64,000 nt of DNA from CAXBCP01 sp963974055 (GTDB lineage Bacteria > Pseudomonadota > Alphaproteobacteria > MPNO01 > UBA830). Below are positions 35,295 through 43,803 of the stretch, one piece after another. Under the pieces are notes generated by a model. That model was not told the origin of the DNA. It did no database searches and saw only the letters and a list, made by a program, of their open reading frames with translations. Location: NCBI GenBank assembly GCA_963974055.1, contig CAXBCP010000010.1, forward strand, positions 72,997 to 136,996, given 5' to 3'. A program made the position numbers and the translations under genes. Within the stretch, counting starts at the first letter, position 1, and each line of letters begins with the position of its first letter.

Positions 35295-36446
35295 ATGCCG
35301 ACTTCAGTGCCGTCTGCTCCGTCCGATTCGAATCGGCTGCTCCGGGTCGTCATCAATGGCGCCCATGCCAAGAGCGGTGGCGGCGTGACCTATCTGCGCA
35401 GAATGCTGCCGGAACTGGCGCGGGACAAGGGAATAGATGTCCGGCTGATCCTTCATGAAAACCAGCGGGCTGTTTTCGAGCCGGTGCCGGACGGGGTGCA
35501 GATCGTCACCTTCGATTACGACCCGGGGTTTTGGCGGACTTTGATCTGGGAACAGTTCTCCCTGCCCGGAATCGCCCGCAGAATGGGGGCCGATGTGTTG
35601 TTTTCACCGGCCAATTTCGGACCGGTGTTCGCGCGGAACCACGTCATCCTGCTTCGCAACGCAACGTCGGTCATACGGCTGACGCGTCGCATCGCGCCCT
35701 TGATTTACTGGCTGATGCTGTCGGTGATGACGGCCGTCTCGCTGATTACGGCCCGCCGGGCGATTGCCGTTTCCGATTACGCGGCGCGTATTCTGACGTT
35801 CGGGCTCGGCGCCCTGCGCCGGAAGAAAGTCAGCGTCGTCTACCATGGGACAGTCCCTGCGCCGGCCCCGCGCGGTGACAGCGAACCGGCGGCAAACAGT
35901 CTGCTTGCCGTCTCGGATATTTATATCCAGAAGAACTACCATACCCTCGTTCGCGCCTTTGCGATCGTTCGCCAGCGTCACCCGGACCTCGTTCTTACAA
36001 TCGTGGGACGCGAGATCGACAGCAAATACGCGGAATCGGTCCGGGCCCTGGTCCGCGATCTGGGGGTTGGGGATGCCGTCCGGTTCACCGGTCATGTCGA
36101 AACCGCCGAACTCAGCGCCCTGTACCGCGAATGCCGCGTGTTCGTTTTTCCGTCGACTGTCGAAACCTTCGGCAATCCGTTGTTGGAGGCGATGGCGGCG
36201 GGCGTGCCCATCGCGACTTCCAACACCGCTGCCATGCCCGAGGTGATCGGCGATTGCGGTCTGCTGTTCGATCCCGACAACGCAGACGATATGGCCGCGC
36301 GGATCGGCGAATTGCTGGACGACCCGGAACTCGGTCGGACGCTCGGCGCCAGGGCAGCTGAGCGGTCCGGGTTGTTTACCTGGCAGGAAACCGCCCGGCG
36401 AACGCTCGGCGTGCTGCGCGCGGCCGCGGGGCGGGAAGACGGTTAA
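35295..36446 (+). CDS. GT4-family glycosyltransferase
   Basis: 383 residues from the ATG at 35295; an upstream GTG at 35259 is possible, and neither has a good ribosome site. GT-B fold: an N-terminal acceptor domain beginning LRVVINGAHAKSGGGVTYLRR, and a C-terminal nucleotide-sugar domain with LLAVSDIYIQKNYHTLV and the motif FPSTVETFGNPLLEAMAAG, an E-x7-E type pattern. It probably acts in cell-surface polysaccharide synthesis. It lies before the selenium locus with a 155-base gap and differs from SenB, so a shared job is not implied. Confidence 0.82.
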   Translation: MPTSVPSAPSDSNRLLRVVINGAHAKSGGGVTYLRRMLPELARDKGIDVRLILHENQRAVFEPVPDGVQIVTFDYDPGFWRTLIWEQFSLPGIARRMGADVLFSPANFGPVFARNHVILLRNATSVIRLTRRIAPLIYWLMLSVMTAVSLITARRAIAVSDYAARILTFGLGALRRKKVSVVYHGTVPAPAPRGDSEPAANSLLAVSDIYIQKNYHTLVRAFAIVRQRHPDLVLTIVGREIDSKYAESVRALVRDLGVGDAVRFTGHVETAELSALYRECRVFVFPSTVETFGNPLLEAMAAGVPIATSNTAAMPEVIGDCGLLFDPDNADDMAARIGELLDDPELGRTLGARAAERSGLFTWQETARRTLGVLRAAAGREDG

Positions 36447-36601
36447 ATCCGGCGTCATGCCGGTCACGCATTCTTTACGGCCCTCATTACGGTATAGGTC
36501 CCGCAATGGGGTGTTTTGTCCGTTCGATCTACTGGTATCTTAATTGCAATGGTGTTCCGGGAGGCACTCGGGACATATCCAGATCAACAAGGAGAATTCC
36601 G

Positions 36602-37474
36602 ATGAAACTACGTACCGTCCTTGCCGCCGCTGTGGCACTAGCCCTGCCGGCCTTGCCTGCGACCCAGGCCGTGGCCGCCGATACCTTTGTCTTTACCGCG
36701 ATACCCGATCAGGACGAAAGCCAGCTCAAGGCTCGGTTCGGGAAGGTTGCGGATTATCTCTCGAAGCAGCTCGGTGTGCCCGTGAAATACGTTCCGGTGA
36801 AATCCTATGCCGCCGCCGTCACCGCGTTCCGCAACAACCAGGTGCAGCTCGCCTGGTTCGGCGGATTGTCGGGCGTGCGCGCCCGCGCCCTTGTGCCGGG
36901 CTCCAGGGCGATTGCCCAGGGCAAGGAAGATCTCGCCTTCGTCACCTATTTCATCGCCCATGTCAGCACCGGGCTGAAGGAAAGCAAGGAATTCCCCACC
37001 GCGATTAAGGGCAAGACCTTCACGTTCGGCTCCAAGGGGTCGACATCGGGCCGCCTGATGCCGGAATTCCACATCCGCCGCGTCTTCAAGGACGCACCGG
37101 AAAAGGTGTTTTCCCGCGTCGGGTTCAGCGGCGATCATTCCCGCACCATTTCGCTCGTCCAGTCGGGTTCCTACGCGGTCGGCGCGACAAACTATGCCGT
37201 GTGGGACCGCGACGTGAAGGCCGGCAAGATCGATACCGGCAAGGTCAGCGTGATCTGGCGGACGCCGACCTATCCGGATTACCAGTGGAGCATTCGCGGC
37301 GACGTCGATGCCACGTTCGGCGCAGGGTTCTCGGGCAAGGTCACGGAAAGCCTGCTGTCGATGAACGATCCGGACCTGTTGAAATCGTTTCCCCGGTCGT
37401 CCTTCGTCCCGGCGCGTAATTCCGACTATGCGCCGATCGAAAACACCGCAAAGTCGATCGGCCTGATCGACTGA
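36602..37474 (+). CDS. PhnD-like binding protein of a putative selenium oxyanion ABC transporter
   Basis: 290 residues from the ATG at 36602 (AAGGAG upstream). The signal peptide ends at TQAVAAD. PhnD-family marks remain (FRNNQVQLAWFGGLSGVRA, GSKGSTSGRLMPEFHIRR with the oxyanion Ser/Thr loop), but it is shorter and distant from phnD at 25469. This subfamily is annotated as putative selenate-binding because it lies beside selD; here it starts an operon that ends in a SelD fusion. The exact ion (selenate, selenite or other) is unproven. The gene overlaps the ATPase gene by one base (TGATG). The 155 bases upstream hold a weak CCGGC/GCCGG hairpin (36449-36463) and no recognised operator. Confidence 0.82.
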   Translation: MKLRTVLAAAVALALPALPATQAVAADTFVFTAIPDQDESQLKARFGKVADYLSKQLGVPVKYVPVKSYAAAVTAFRNNQVQLAWFGGLSGVRARALVPGSRAIAQGKEDLAFVTYFIAHVSTGLKESKEFPTAIKGKTFTFGSKGSTSGRLMPEFHIRRVFKDAPEKVFSRVGFSGDHSRTISLVQSGSYAVGATNYAVWDRDVKAGKIDTGKVSVIWRTPTYPDYQWSIRGDVDATFGAGFSGKVTESLLSMNDPDLLKSFPRSSFVPARNSDYAPIENTAKSIGLID

Positions 37475-38139
37475 TGCCCCTGCTTGAGCTCAAAGACGAA
37501 TCCGCCGGGTATAACGGCAAGGAGATTCTGACTGGGCTCACGTTGAGAATCGAGCCCGGCGAGCGAATCGCGCTTGTCGGGGAAAGCGGAGCAGGGAAAT
37601 CGACCCTGCTCCGCCTTTTCTATCAGCGTCTCGGCGGCGCTGCCGCGTTGATGCCGCAGGATTCGGCGCTGGTTCAGGCGCTGACGGTCTTTCACAATGT
37701 CTATATGGGCCGCCTTCACCAGCGGTCGGTCTGGCGCAACCTGCGCAACCTGGTGCTGCCGGCGCGCAGGGACGTAGAAGAGGTCCGCAAGGTGCTGGCG
37801 CCGCTGCGGCTTGAAGACAAGATATTCTCGGGCGTCGGCGAACTGTCCGGTGGCCAGTACCAGCGCACCGCCCTGGCGCGGGCGCTGTTCCACACCGGAG
37901 ACATCATCGTCGCCGACGAGCCGGTGTCGTCCGTCGACGAACACCAGGCACGGGAAATTCTGGAGACCATGAACGCAGAAAAGCAGACGGTTCTTCTCGC
38001 CATGCACGACCGGGCACTGGCGATCGAATTCGCCGACCGTCTGATCGGCGTCAAGGACGGCCGGATCGTTATGGACACCCGGTCAGCCGGTATGACGCCG
38101 GCCGATCTCGATCACCTTTATCTCAACGGCGTGGAATGA
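37474..38139 (+). CDS. ABC transporter ATPase of the putative selenium oxyanion uptake system
   Basis: 221 residues. Walker A GESGAGKST near residue 39, signature LSGGQYQRTALARAL and Walker B DIIVADEPVSSVDE are complete. It is PhnC-like but shorter. One-base overlap with the binding protein and 4-base overlap with the permease show one transport operon. Confidence 0.87.
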   Translation: MPLLELKDESAGYNGKEILTGLTLRIEPGERIALVGESGAGKSTLLRLFYQRLGGAAALMPQDSALVQALTVFHNVYMGRLHQRSVWRNLRNLVLPARRDVEEVRKVLAPLRLEDKIFSGVGELSGGQYQRTALARALFHTGDIIVADEPVSSVDEHQAREILETMNAEKQTVLLAMHDRALAIEFADRLIGVKDGRIVMDTRSAGMTPADLDHLYLNGVE

Positions 38140-39623
38140 TCGCCCGGCGCGGCTCTTCTCCGCTGGCGCGCACGACGACCGGATTTCTTTTCGTCGCACT
38201 TGTCTGCGTCGTGTTTGCCGATATCGCGATCTCGACGGTCGATCCGTGGCATGAATTCGGTTTGCTCCTCAAAGGCATCGTCACGCCCGATTTCTATTCG
38301 ACCGAAAGTCTGGGGCTGGCGCTTGCCTATACGCTTGCCTTTGCGTTGCTCGGCGTGGCGTTGGGAAACGTATTCGGGTTTGGCCTCTCCCTGGTGTTCC
38401 ACAGCCGGGTCGTCCGGGTCGGCTGTGCGTTTGTCCGTTCGATCCATGAACTGTTCTGGGCGCTGATCTTCCTGCAGATGTTCGGCCTGTCGCCGCTCAC
38501 AGGGGTCCTGGCGATCGCCATTCCCTATGCCGGGATCATTGCGAAGGTCTATGCGGAAATTCTCGAGGAAGCCGATCAGCGCCCGCTGAGCGCCATGCCG
38601 GTGGGAACGGGAAGGGCGTCGGCGTTCCTGTTCGTGCGCCTGCCCGATGCCTGGGCGCATTTCCGCAGTTATTCCATGTATCGCCTGGAGTGCGGTTTGA
38701 GGTCGAGCGCCGTGCTCGGTTTCATTGGCCTGCCGACGCTGGGATATCATCTCGAATCCGCCTTCAGGGAAGGCCATTACTCGCAGGCGTCTGCACTGCT
38801 GATCCTGTTCTATCTGGTTATCGCGACGATGCGGATCTGGATGAAAAAACCGCTGTTGCCGGTCTATCTCGTCGTGGCGGCGGTGATCCTGCCCTGGGGT
38901 GTCGCGTTTTCGTTTTCAAACATTACGCGGTTCCTGACCGAAGATATCATCCCCTATCCGTTGCGGGCAGGCGGCGAGAACATGATGGGCGCGTTCGGCG
39001 ACTGGCTGTCGATGTTGCTGGTCGATCAGGCATTGCCGGGCACGGTTGCTACCGTTCAGCTCACCATGATCGCCCTTGTCGCCACCGGATTCCTGACCCT
39101 GATATTCTTTCCGCTGATTTCGCCGCTGCTGCTGGGCCGCGCCGCCCGCACCGGCGGGCATGTGTTTCTGGTGGTGGTGCGTTCGACCCCCGAATATATC
39201 CTGGCGTTTGTCCTGCTCAGTCTGTGGGGGCCGTCCATGCTGCCGGCCATCGTGGCGCTCAGCCTGCACAATGCCGGGATTATCGGCCATCTGATCGGCC
39301 GCTATACCGAAACCATACAGCTCCGCGCCGATGCGGTCCGGGGCGTCAACCGCTACTTCTACGAGGTTCTGCCCCGCGTTTACCGGCCGCTGCTGGCACT
39401 GCTGTTCTATCGCTGGGAAGTAATTCTCCGCGAAACGGCGATCCTCGGTATTCTCGGCGTCGCAACACTCGGCTTCTATGTAGACAGCGCGTTTGCCGAT
39501 CTCCGTTTCGACCGGGCGCTGTTTCTGATCCTGATTACGGCGATGCTGAATATCTGCGTCGATGCTTTTTCCCGCGCCGTGCGCTCGCGGCTGCGTCTTC
39601 AGACCACACTGGAACAGCGATAA
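38136..39623 (+). CDS. Fused two-domain PhnE-like permease of the putative selenium oxyanion transporter
   Basis: 495 residues, nearly twice a normal PhnE. Two BPD-type permease halves are joined head to tail. The first half (about 1-245) has an ATPase-contact region near IIAKVYAEILEEADQRPL; the second (about 250-495) has the matching IIGHLIGRYTETIQLRADAV. There are about 12 membrane helices in all. One chain can therefore form the whole channel that in PhnE needs two. The stop lies 4 bases before the SelD fusion gene. Confidence 0.85.
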   Translation: MIARRGSSPLARTTTGFLFVALVCVVFADIAISTVDPWHEFGLLLKGIVTPDFYSTESLGLALAYTLAFALLGVALGNVFGFGLSLVFHSRVVRVGCAFVRSIHELFWALIFLQMFGLSPLTGVLAIAIPYAGIIAKVYAEILEEADQRPLSAMPVGTGRASAFLFVRLPDAWAHFRSYSMYRLECGLRSSAVLGFIGLPTLGYHLESAFREGHYSQASALLILFYLVIATMRIWMKKPLLPVYLVVAAVILPWGVAFSFSNITRFLTEDIIPYPLRAGGENMMGAFGDWLSMLLVDQALPGTVATVQLTMIALVATGFLTLIFFPLISPLLLGRAARTGGHVFLVVVRSTPEYILAFVLLSLWGPSMLPAIVALSLHNAGIIGHLIGRYTETIQLRADAVRGVNRYFYEVLPRVYRPLLALLFYRWEVILRETAILGILGVATLGFYVDSAFADLRFDRALFLILITAMLNICVDAFSRAVRSRLRLQTTLEQR

Positions 39624-39627
39624 CGTT

Positions 39628-41895
39628 ATGAAAAAATCCGATACGCCCATCGTCAAGGACCTGGTGCTGATTGGCGGCGGCCACAGCCATGTCGCCGTGC
39701 TCAAGCGGTTCGGCATGAACCCGCTGCCCGGGGTGCGGCTGACCCTGATTTGCCGCGATGCGCACACGCCGTATTCGGGAATGCTGCCGGGCTACGTTGC
39801 CGGGCACTACAGCTACGATGAAGCGCATATCGATCTCGGCGCGCTGGCGCGGTTTGCCAATGCCCGGTTCTATCATTCTACCGTGACCGGGCTGGATTTG
39901 CGCGAAAAGCAGGTTCTCTGCGACGACCGCCCGCCGGTGCCGTTCGAATTGGCATCCGTCAATACGGGCTCGACGCCGAACACCTCGCTGGTGACGGGCG
40001 CGACCGGGAACGTGGTGCCGGTCAAGCCGATCAACGATTTCCTCGACCGCTGGGATGCGCTCAGCGCCCGCGCGATGGCCCATGAAGGGCCGATGCGCAT
40101 CGCCGTCGTCGGCGCCGGCGCCGGCGGGGTCGAAATCCTGCTGGCGATCCAGCACCGCCTCGGTCAGTTGCGCGCCGGCGCGGGCAAGCCGTCCGACGAC
40201 ATCGAATTCCACCTGTTCAGCAACACCGCTGAAATTCTGCCGACGCACAATGCCAGGGTACGGCGCACGTTTCTCGGTGTCCTGAAACAACGGAACGTGA
40301 TGTTGCATCTCGGCGAACCGGTCGCGGAGGTGGCGCCCGGAAAACTGACGACGGCTGCCGGAACGACGACGGAAGCCGACGAAATACTGTGGGTGACCGC
40401 CGCTGGCGCGCCGTCCTGGCCGGGCGATGCCGGGCTCGATGTCGATGAAGGCGGGTTCATCAAAGTCGGCGATACGCTGCAATCGACCTCGCATCCGGAT
40501 GTGTTCGCCGCCGGCGACGTTGCGGCGATGGTCAATCACCCGCGTCCGAAATCCGGCGTTTTCGCCGTCCGCCAGGGCAAACCGCTGGAAGCGAACCTGC
40601 GGCGGATGCTGCTCGGCCGCCCGCCGCGCCCGTTCCGGCCCCAGTCGAAATTTCTCGGTCTTATATCGACCGGCGACAAATACGCCGTCGCCTCGCGCGG
40701 CGGCTGGTCGCTGCAGGGGGCGGCGCTGTGGCGCTGGAAAGACTGGATCGACCGGCGGTTCATGGACAGGTTCAACGACCTGCCGGACATGGACGAAGAC
40801 GAAAAGACCGACCTGCCCGCCGGTCTCGCCAGTGCCGACGTGGTCAAGGAAATATCGGCGATCGCCATGCGCTGCGGCGGTTGTGGCGCAAAGGTGGGCG
40901 CGACCGTCCTGTCCCGCGCACTCAACACGCTGAAACCCGCGCCGCGCGACGACGTGCTGATCGGCCTGCACGAGCCCGACGATGCCGCCGTGGTCGAGGT
41001 GCCGCCGGGCAAGGTAATGGTCCACACCGTCGATTATTTCCGCTCGATGGTCGACGACCCCTACGTGTTCGGCAAGATCGCGGCCAATCACAGCCTCGGC
41101 GATATTTTTGCCATGGGCGGCGATCCGCAGACTGCGCTGGCCGTCGCCACGGTGCCGTTCGGGATCGAAGCCAAGGTCGAAGACACGCTGACCCAGATGA
41201 TGACCGGCGCCATGGAAATCCTGAACGACACAAATTGCGCCCTGGTCGGCGGCCACACCAGCGAAGGTCCGGAACTCAGTCTCGGTTTTGCGGTCAACGG
41301 GCTGATCGACCGCGACAAGATCATGCGCAAGGGCGGGCTGATGCCCGGCGACAAGCTGATCGTCACCAAGCCGATCGGCACCGGCACGCTGTTCGCCGCC
41401 GATATGCGCCACAAGGCAAAAGGCCGCTGGATTGCGGCGGCGCTCGATCACATGGTGATGTCGAACCGTCTCGGCGCCCAATGCCTGGTCGAATACGGCA
41501 GCCGGGCGGCGACGGATATCACCGGGTTCGGGCTGCTGGGACATCTGGTCGAAATGGTGCGCGCATCCGGGGTCGATGTGGAACTGGTGCTCGATGCCGT
41601 CCCGATGATGGACGGCGCCGAAGACACGGTGCGCGCCGGGATCGTCTCGTCGCTGCAGCCGCAGAACGTGCGCCTGCGGCGCGCCGTCGCCAACCTGGAA
41701 GAGGCCGGCAAGGATCCGCGCTATCCGCTGATCTTCGATCCGCAAACCGCGGGCGGCCTGCTCGCCAGCGTTCCCGCCGACCGGGCGGATGCCTGCGTGG
41801 CGCGGCTGATCGAACTGGGCTATGCGCGGACCATGATCGTCGGCGAAGTGCTGGAACAGTCCGACCGGCTGGAGCCGATCACGGTGCGCGTCTAG
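39628..41895 (+). CDS. selD: NDH-2-like oxidoreductase fused to selenophosphate synthase (SelD; SenC role likely)
   Basis: 755 residues from the ATG at 39628. Residues about 1-375 form an FAD/NAD(P)H oxidoreductase (FAD turn LIGGGHSHVAV, second dinucleotide turn VVGAGAGGVE, VFAAGDVAAM). Residues about 405-755 form SelD with the catalytic pair Cys419 and Lys422 in CGGCGAK, then the ATP-site segments DYFRSMVDDPY and DITGFGLLGHL. SelD makes selenophosphate from selenide and ATP. The fused reductase could supply selenide or hold it, which is inference. Cys is used instead of selenocysteine. It shares a CTAG stop with the convergent reductase gene. Confidence 0.93.
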   Translation: MKKSDTPIVKDLVLIGGGHSHVAVLKRFGMNPLPGVRLTLICRDAHTPYSGMLPGYVAGHYSYDEAHIDLGALARFANARFYHSTVTGLDLREKQVLCDDRPPVPFELASVNTGSTPNTSLVTGATGNVVPVKPINDFLDRWDALSARAMAHEGPMRIAVVGAGAGGVEILLAIQHRLGQLRAGAGKPSDDIEFHLFSNTAEILPTHNARVRRTFLGVLKQRNVMLHLGEPVAEVAPGKLTTAAGTTTEADEILWVTAAGAPSWPGDAGLDVDEGGFIKVGDTLQSTSHPDVFAAGDVAAMVNHPRPKSGVFAVRQGKPLEANLRRMLLGRPPRPFRPQSKFLGLISTGDKYAVASRGGWSLQGAALWRWKDWIDRRFMDRFNDLPDMDEDEKTDLPAGLASADVVKEISAIAMRCGGCGAKVGATVLSRALNTLKPAPRDDVLIGLHEPDDAAVVEVPPGKVMVHTVDYFRSMVDDPYVFGKIAANHSLGDIFAMGGDPQTALAVATVPFGIEAKVEDTLTQMMTGAMEILNDTNCALVGGHTSEGPELSLGFAVNGLIDRDKIMRKGGLMPGDKLIVTKPIGTGTLFAADMRHKAKGRWIAAALDHMVMSNRLGAQCLVEYGSRAATDITGFGLLGHLVEMVRASGVDVELVLDAVPMMDGAEDTVRAGIVSSLQPQNVRLRRAVANLEEAGKDPRYPLIFDPQTAGGLLASVPADRADACVARLIELGYARTMIVGEVLEQSDRLEPITVRV

Positions 41896-42821
41896 GGGGG
41901 CGTCCCACCGTCTGCTTTCGGCAGCAGCGCGGCGTATACGGCCTGACATACCGGCGTTTCAATGCCCGCTTCGCGTCCCAGACGGACCACCGTGCCCGCC
42001 AGCCAGGGCAGTTCCAGGCTGTTGCCGGCTTCGAAATCGTGATACATCGACGACGTCATGTCGGCGGGCAGGCCGTCGGCGAAAGGCAGGCGGGTTTCGG
42101 CGAAATCCGCGGGCAGGTCGACGCCCCATTCCCGCCCCACGGCAACGGTTTCCTGCATCACGTTGAACAGGAATTCCCGGCTTTCCCGGTCGTCGCGGAT
42201 CGGTCCCAGGGTTGTCCGCATCAGCGTCGTCGTCGAACTCAGGCCGACGAGAAAGACGAACTTTTCCCAGAGCGTCCGCTGGATATCGTCGCTGATCTCG
42301 GCCGCGATACCCGCTTTTGTCATCATGTCCTGCAGGTCGGTCAGACGGGCGGATTTGCGGTTGTCCGGCTGTCCCATGACGATGCGCTGCAGGGTGCCGA
42401 TATGACGGATAGTGCCGGGCTCGCTGATCGAACTCGCGATAAAGGCGACACCGCTGATCAGGCGTTCGCGCCCGACGATCGGGGCCAGAATATCGTCGCA
42501 ATCCACACCGTTCTGGAGCGACAGGATGGCGGTATCGGGGCCCAGCATCGGCAGGATGGATTTCCCGACTGCCTCGGTGTCCCACAGCTTGACGCCGATG
42601 ATCACGTAATCGACGGGGTCGACCGACGCGGGATCGTCGGTCGCATTGGCGGGGTTGATGATCGCGTCGCCCCGGTCGCGGCTTTCGATGCGCAGGCCGT
42701 TTTCCCGGATCGCCGCCAGGTGCCGTCCGCGGGCGATAAAGGTGACGTCGGCCCCCGCCGCCGCCATTCTGCCGCCGAAATAGCCGCCGATTCCGCCGCT
42801 GCCCATCATCGCGATCCGCAT
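41892..42821 (-). CDS. Ketopantoate-reductase-family (PanE/ApbA-like) oxidoreductase
   Basis: 309 residues from the ATG at 42821, 2 bases after the senB stop. The N-terminal Rossmann fold has MGSGGIGGYFGG; the catalytic-type Lys lies in IGVKLWDTEA, and the helical C-terminal domain has LWEKFVFL. Family members reduce 2-oxo acids such as ketopantoate with NADPH. Because true PanE acts in coenzyme A synthesis but this gene is joined to senB, the substrate is open. The stop TAG shares CTAG with the selD fusion. Confidence 0.83.
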   Translation of the reverse strand: MRIAMMGSGGIGGYFGGRMAAAGADVTFIARGRHLAAIRENGLRIESRDRGDAIINPANATDDPASVDPVDYVIIGVKLWDTEAVGKSILPMLGPDTAILSLQNGVDCDDILAPIVGRERLISGVAFIASSISEPGTIRHIGTLQRIVMGQPDNRKSARLTDLQDMMTKAGIAAEISDDIQRTLWEKFVFLVGLSSTTTLMRTTLGPIRDDRESREFLFNVMQETVAVGREWGVDLPADFAETRLPFADGLPADMTSSMYHDFEAGNSLELPWLAGTVVRLGREAGIETPVCQAVYAALLPKADGGTPP

Positions 42822-42823
42822 AT

Positions 42824-43780
42824 TCAGACTCCCAGGTCTTTTATCAATTGCCGCCACGCCGTCTTTTCCGCGGCGGGGGTGAAGAGTTTGCGCTTTGTCC
42901 GGCATTGCGCGCCGAGCTTCCGCAGAAATGCCGGTTCGGTTTCGGCGCGGTACAGCATTTCCGCCAGTGCGCGTTCGTCTTTCACTGGATAGTACCCCTC
43001 GTAATCCGTGCCCAGCAAACCGACATTGCCGTCGATTTCCGAGGCGATCACCGGCACGCCGCAGACGATCGCTTCGGATACGATGTTCGCACCGCCCTCC
43101 ATCACCGAGCTGATGACCATGGCATGACTGCGGGCGAACTGGCGGCGGACCTGCCAGCCGGGGACTTCGCCGCGCCACACGTATCGGGGATTTCGGGCAA
43201 CCTCCGCCCGGGCATCGCGGGCCCAGGTGTCGTCGCCGGCCTTGCCGAGATGGACGACCCGCAGGTTCGACGTTTCCGGCACGAGCCCGGCGGCATAGGC
43301 AGGACGGAGCGAATCTTTCTCGGCACGCAGATGGCCGGCGACGCAGATTTCGAACCACCGTGCCGAGGGCACGCGCGGCGTGCTCAGCGGCGGCGAGGAC
43401 TGGTGAATGACGCGCAGTTTTTTGCCGAACCGCTTCGGGATCGCCCGGTGCGCGCGCCCGTGCAGGCAGACCAGTTCCGTCGCGCGGTCCATCGAGCCCA
43501 GTGTTGCTTCGGGATGGCTGTGCTGGAAGCCGTAGATATCGGTCCCCGCCAGCAGAACGACCAGCGGCCTGTCCGGAAAGCGGTCGGAAAATGCACGGAT
43601 CGAATCTGCCGACCGCCAGGCGTGGACGGCGACCATCATGTCGGCGCTGGATCCGTCACCGGCCTTGGATATGTCGACGCGGTGGCCGAGGTCGCGCAGG
43701 AGCCGCGCCCAGCGAACGGCGGTGGTGCGATTTCCGGCGCGGGACTGTTTCCCTGCGGGAGTGACGAGGCTAATCTTCAT
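42824..43780 (-). CDS. senB: SenB-like selenosugar synthase (GT-B glycosyltransferase)
   Basis: 318 residues from the ATG at 43780 (a TTG at 43789 is less likely). It starts MKISLVTPAGKQSRAGNRTT, and its nucleotide-sugar domain holds SVMEGGANIVSEAIVCGVPV with an E-x7-E type motif. The protein matches the glycosyltransferase family now known as SenB, which uses selenophosphate and a UDP-sugar to make a 1-seleno-sugar. The pairing with a SenA-type gene, 23 bases away and divergent, and with selD supports this strongly. The gene is the first of a two-gene unit with the ketopantoate-reductase-like gene. Confidence 0.85.
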   Translation of the reverse strand: MKISLVTPAGKQSRAGNRTTAVRWARLLRDLGHRVDISKAGDGSSADMMVAVHAWRSADSIRAFSDRFPDRPLVVLLAGTDIYGFQHSHPEATLGSMDRATELVCLHGRAHRAIPKRFGKKLRVIHQSSPPLSTPRVPSARWFEICVAGHLRAEKDSLRPAYAAGLVPETSNLRVVHLGKAGDDTWARDARAEVARNPRYVWRGEVPGWQVRRQFARSHAMVISSVMEGGANIVSEAIVCGVPVIASEIDGNVGLLGTDYEGYYPVKDERALAEMLYRAETEPAFLRKLGAQCRTKRKLFTPAAEKTAWRQLIKDLGV

Positions 43781-43803
43781 TTCGTCCAACCTAGCGAAGA
43801 ATC

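Noticed and set aside
36449..36463. CCGGC/GCCGG hairpin after the GT4 gene as terminator
   Set aside because: The stem has only 5 pairs and no T-run follows.
39535..41949. 800-codon minus-strand frame opposite the SelD fusion
   Set aside because: Antisense shadow typical of high-GC coding DNA; the plus strand carries both full domains.
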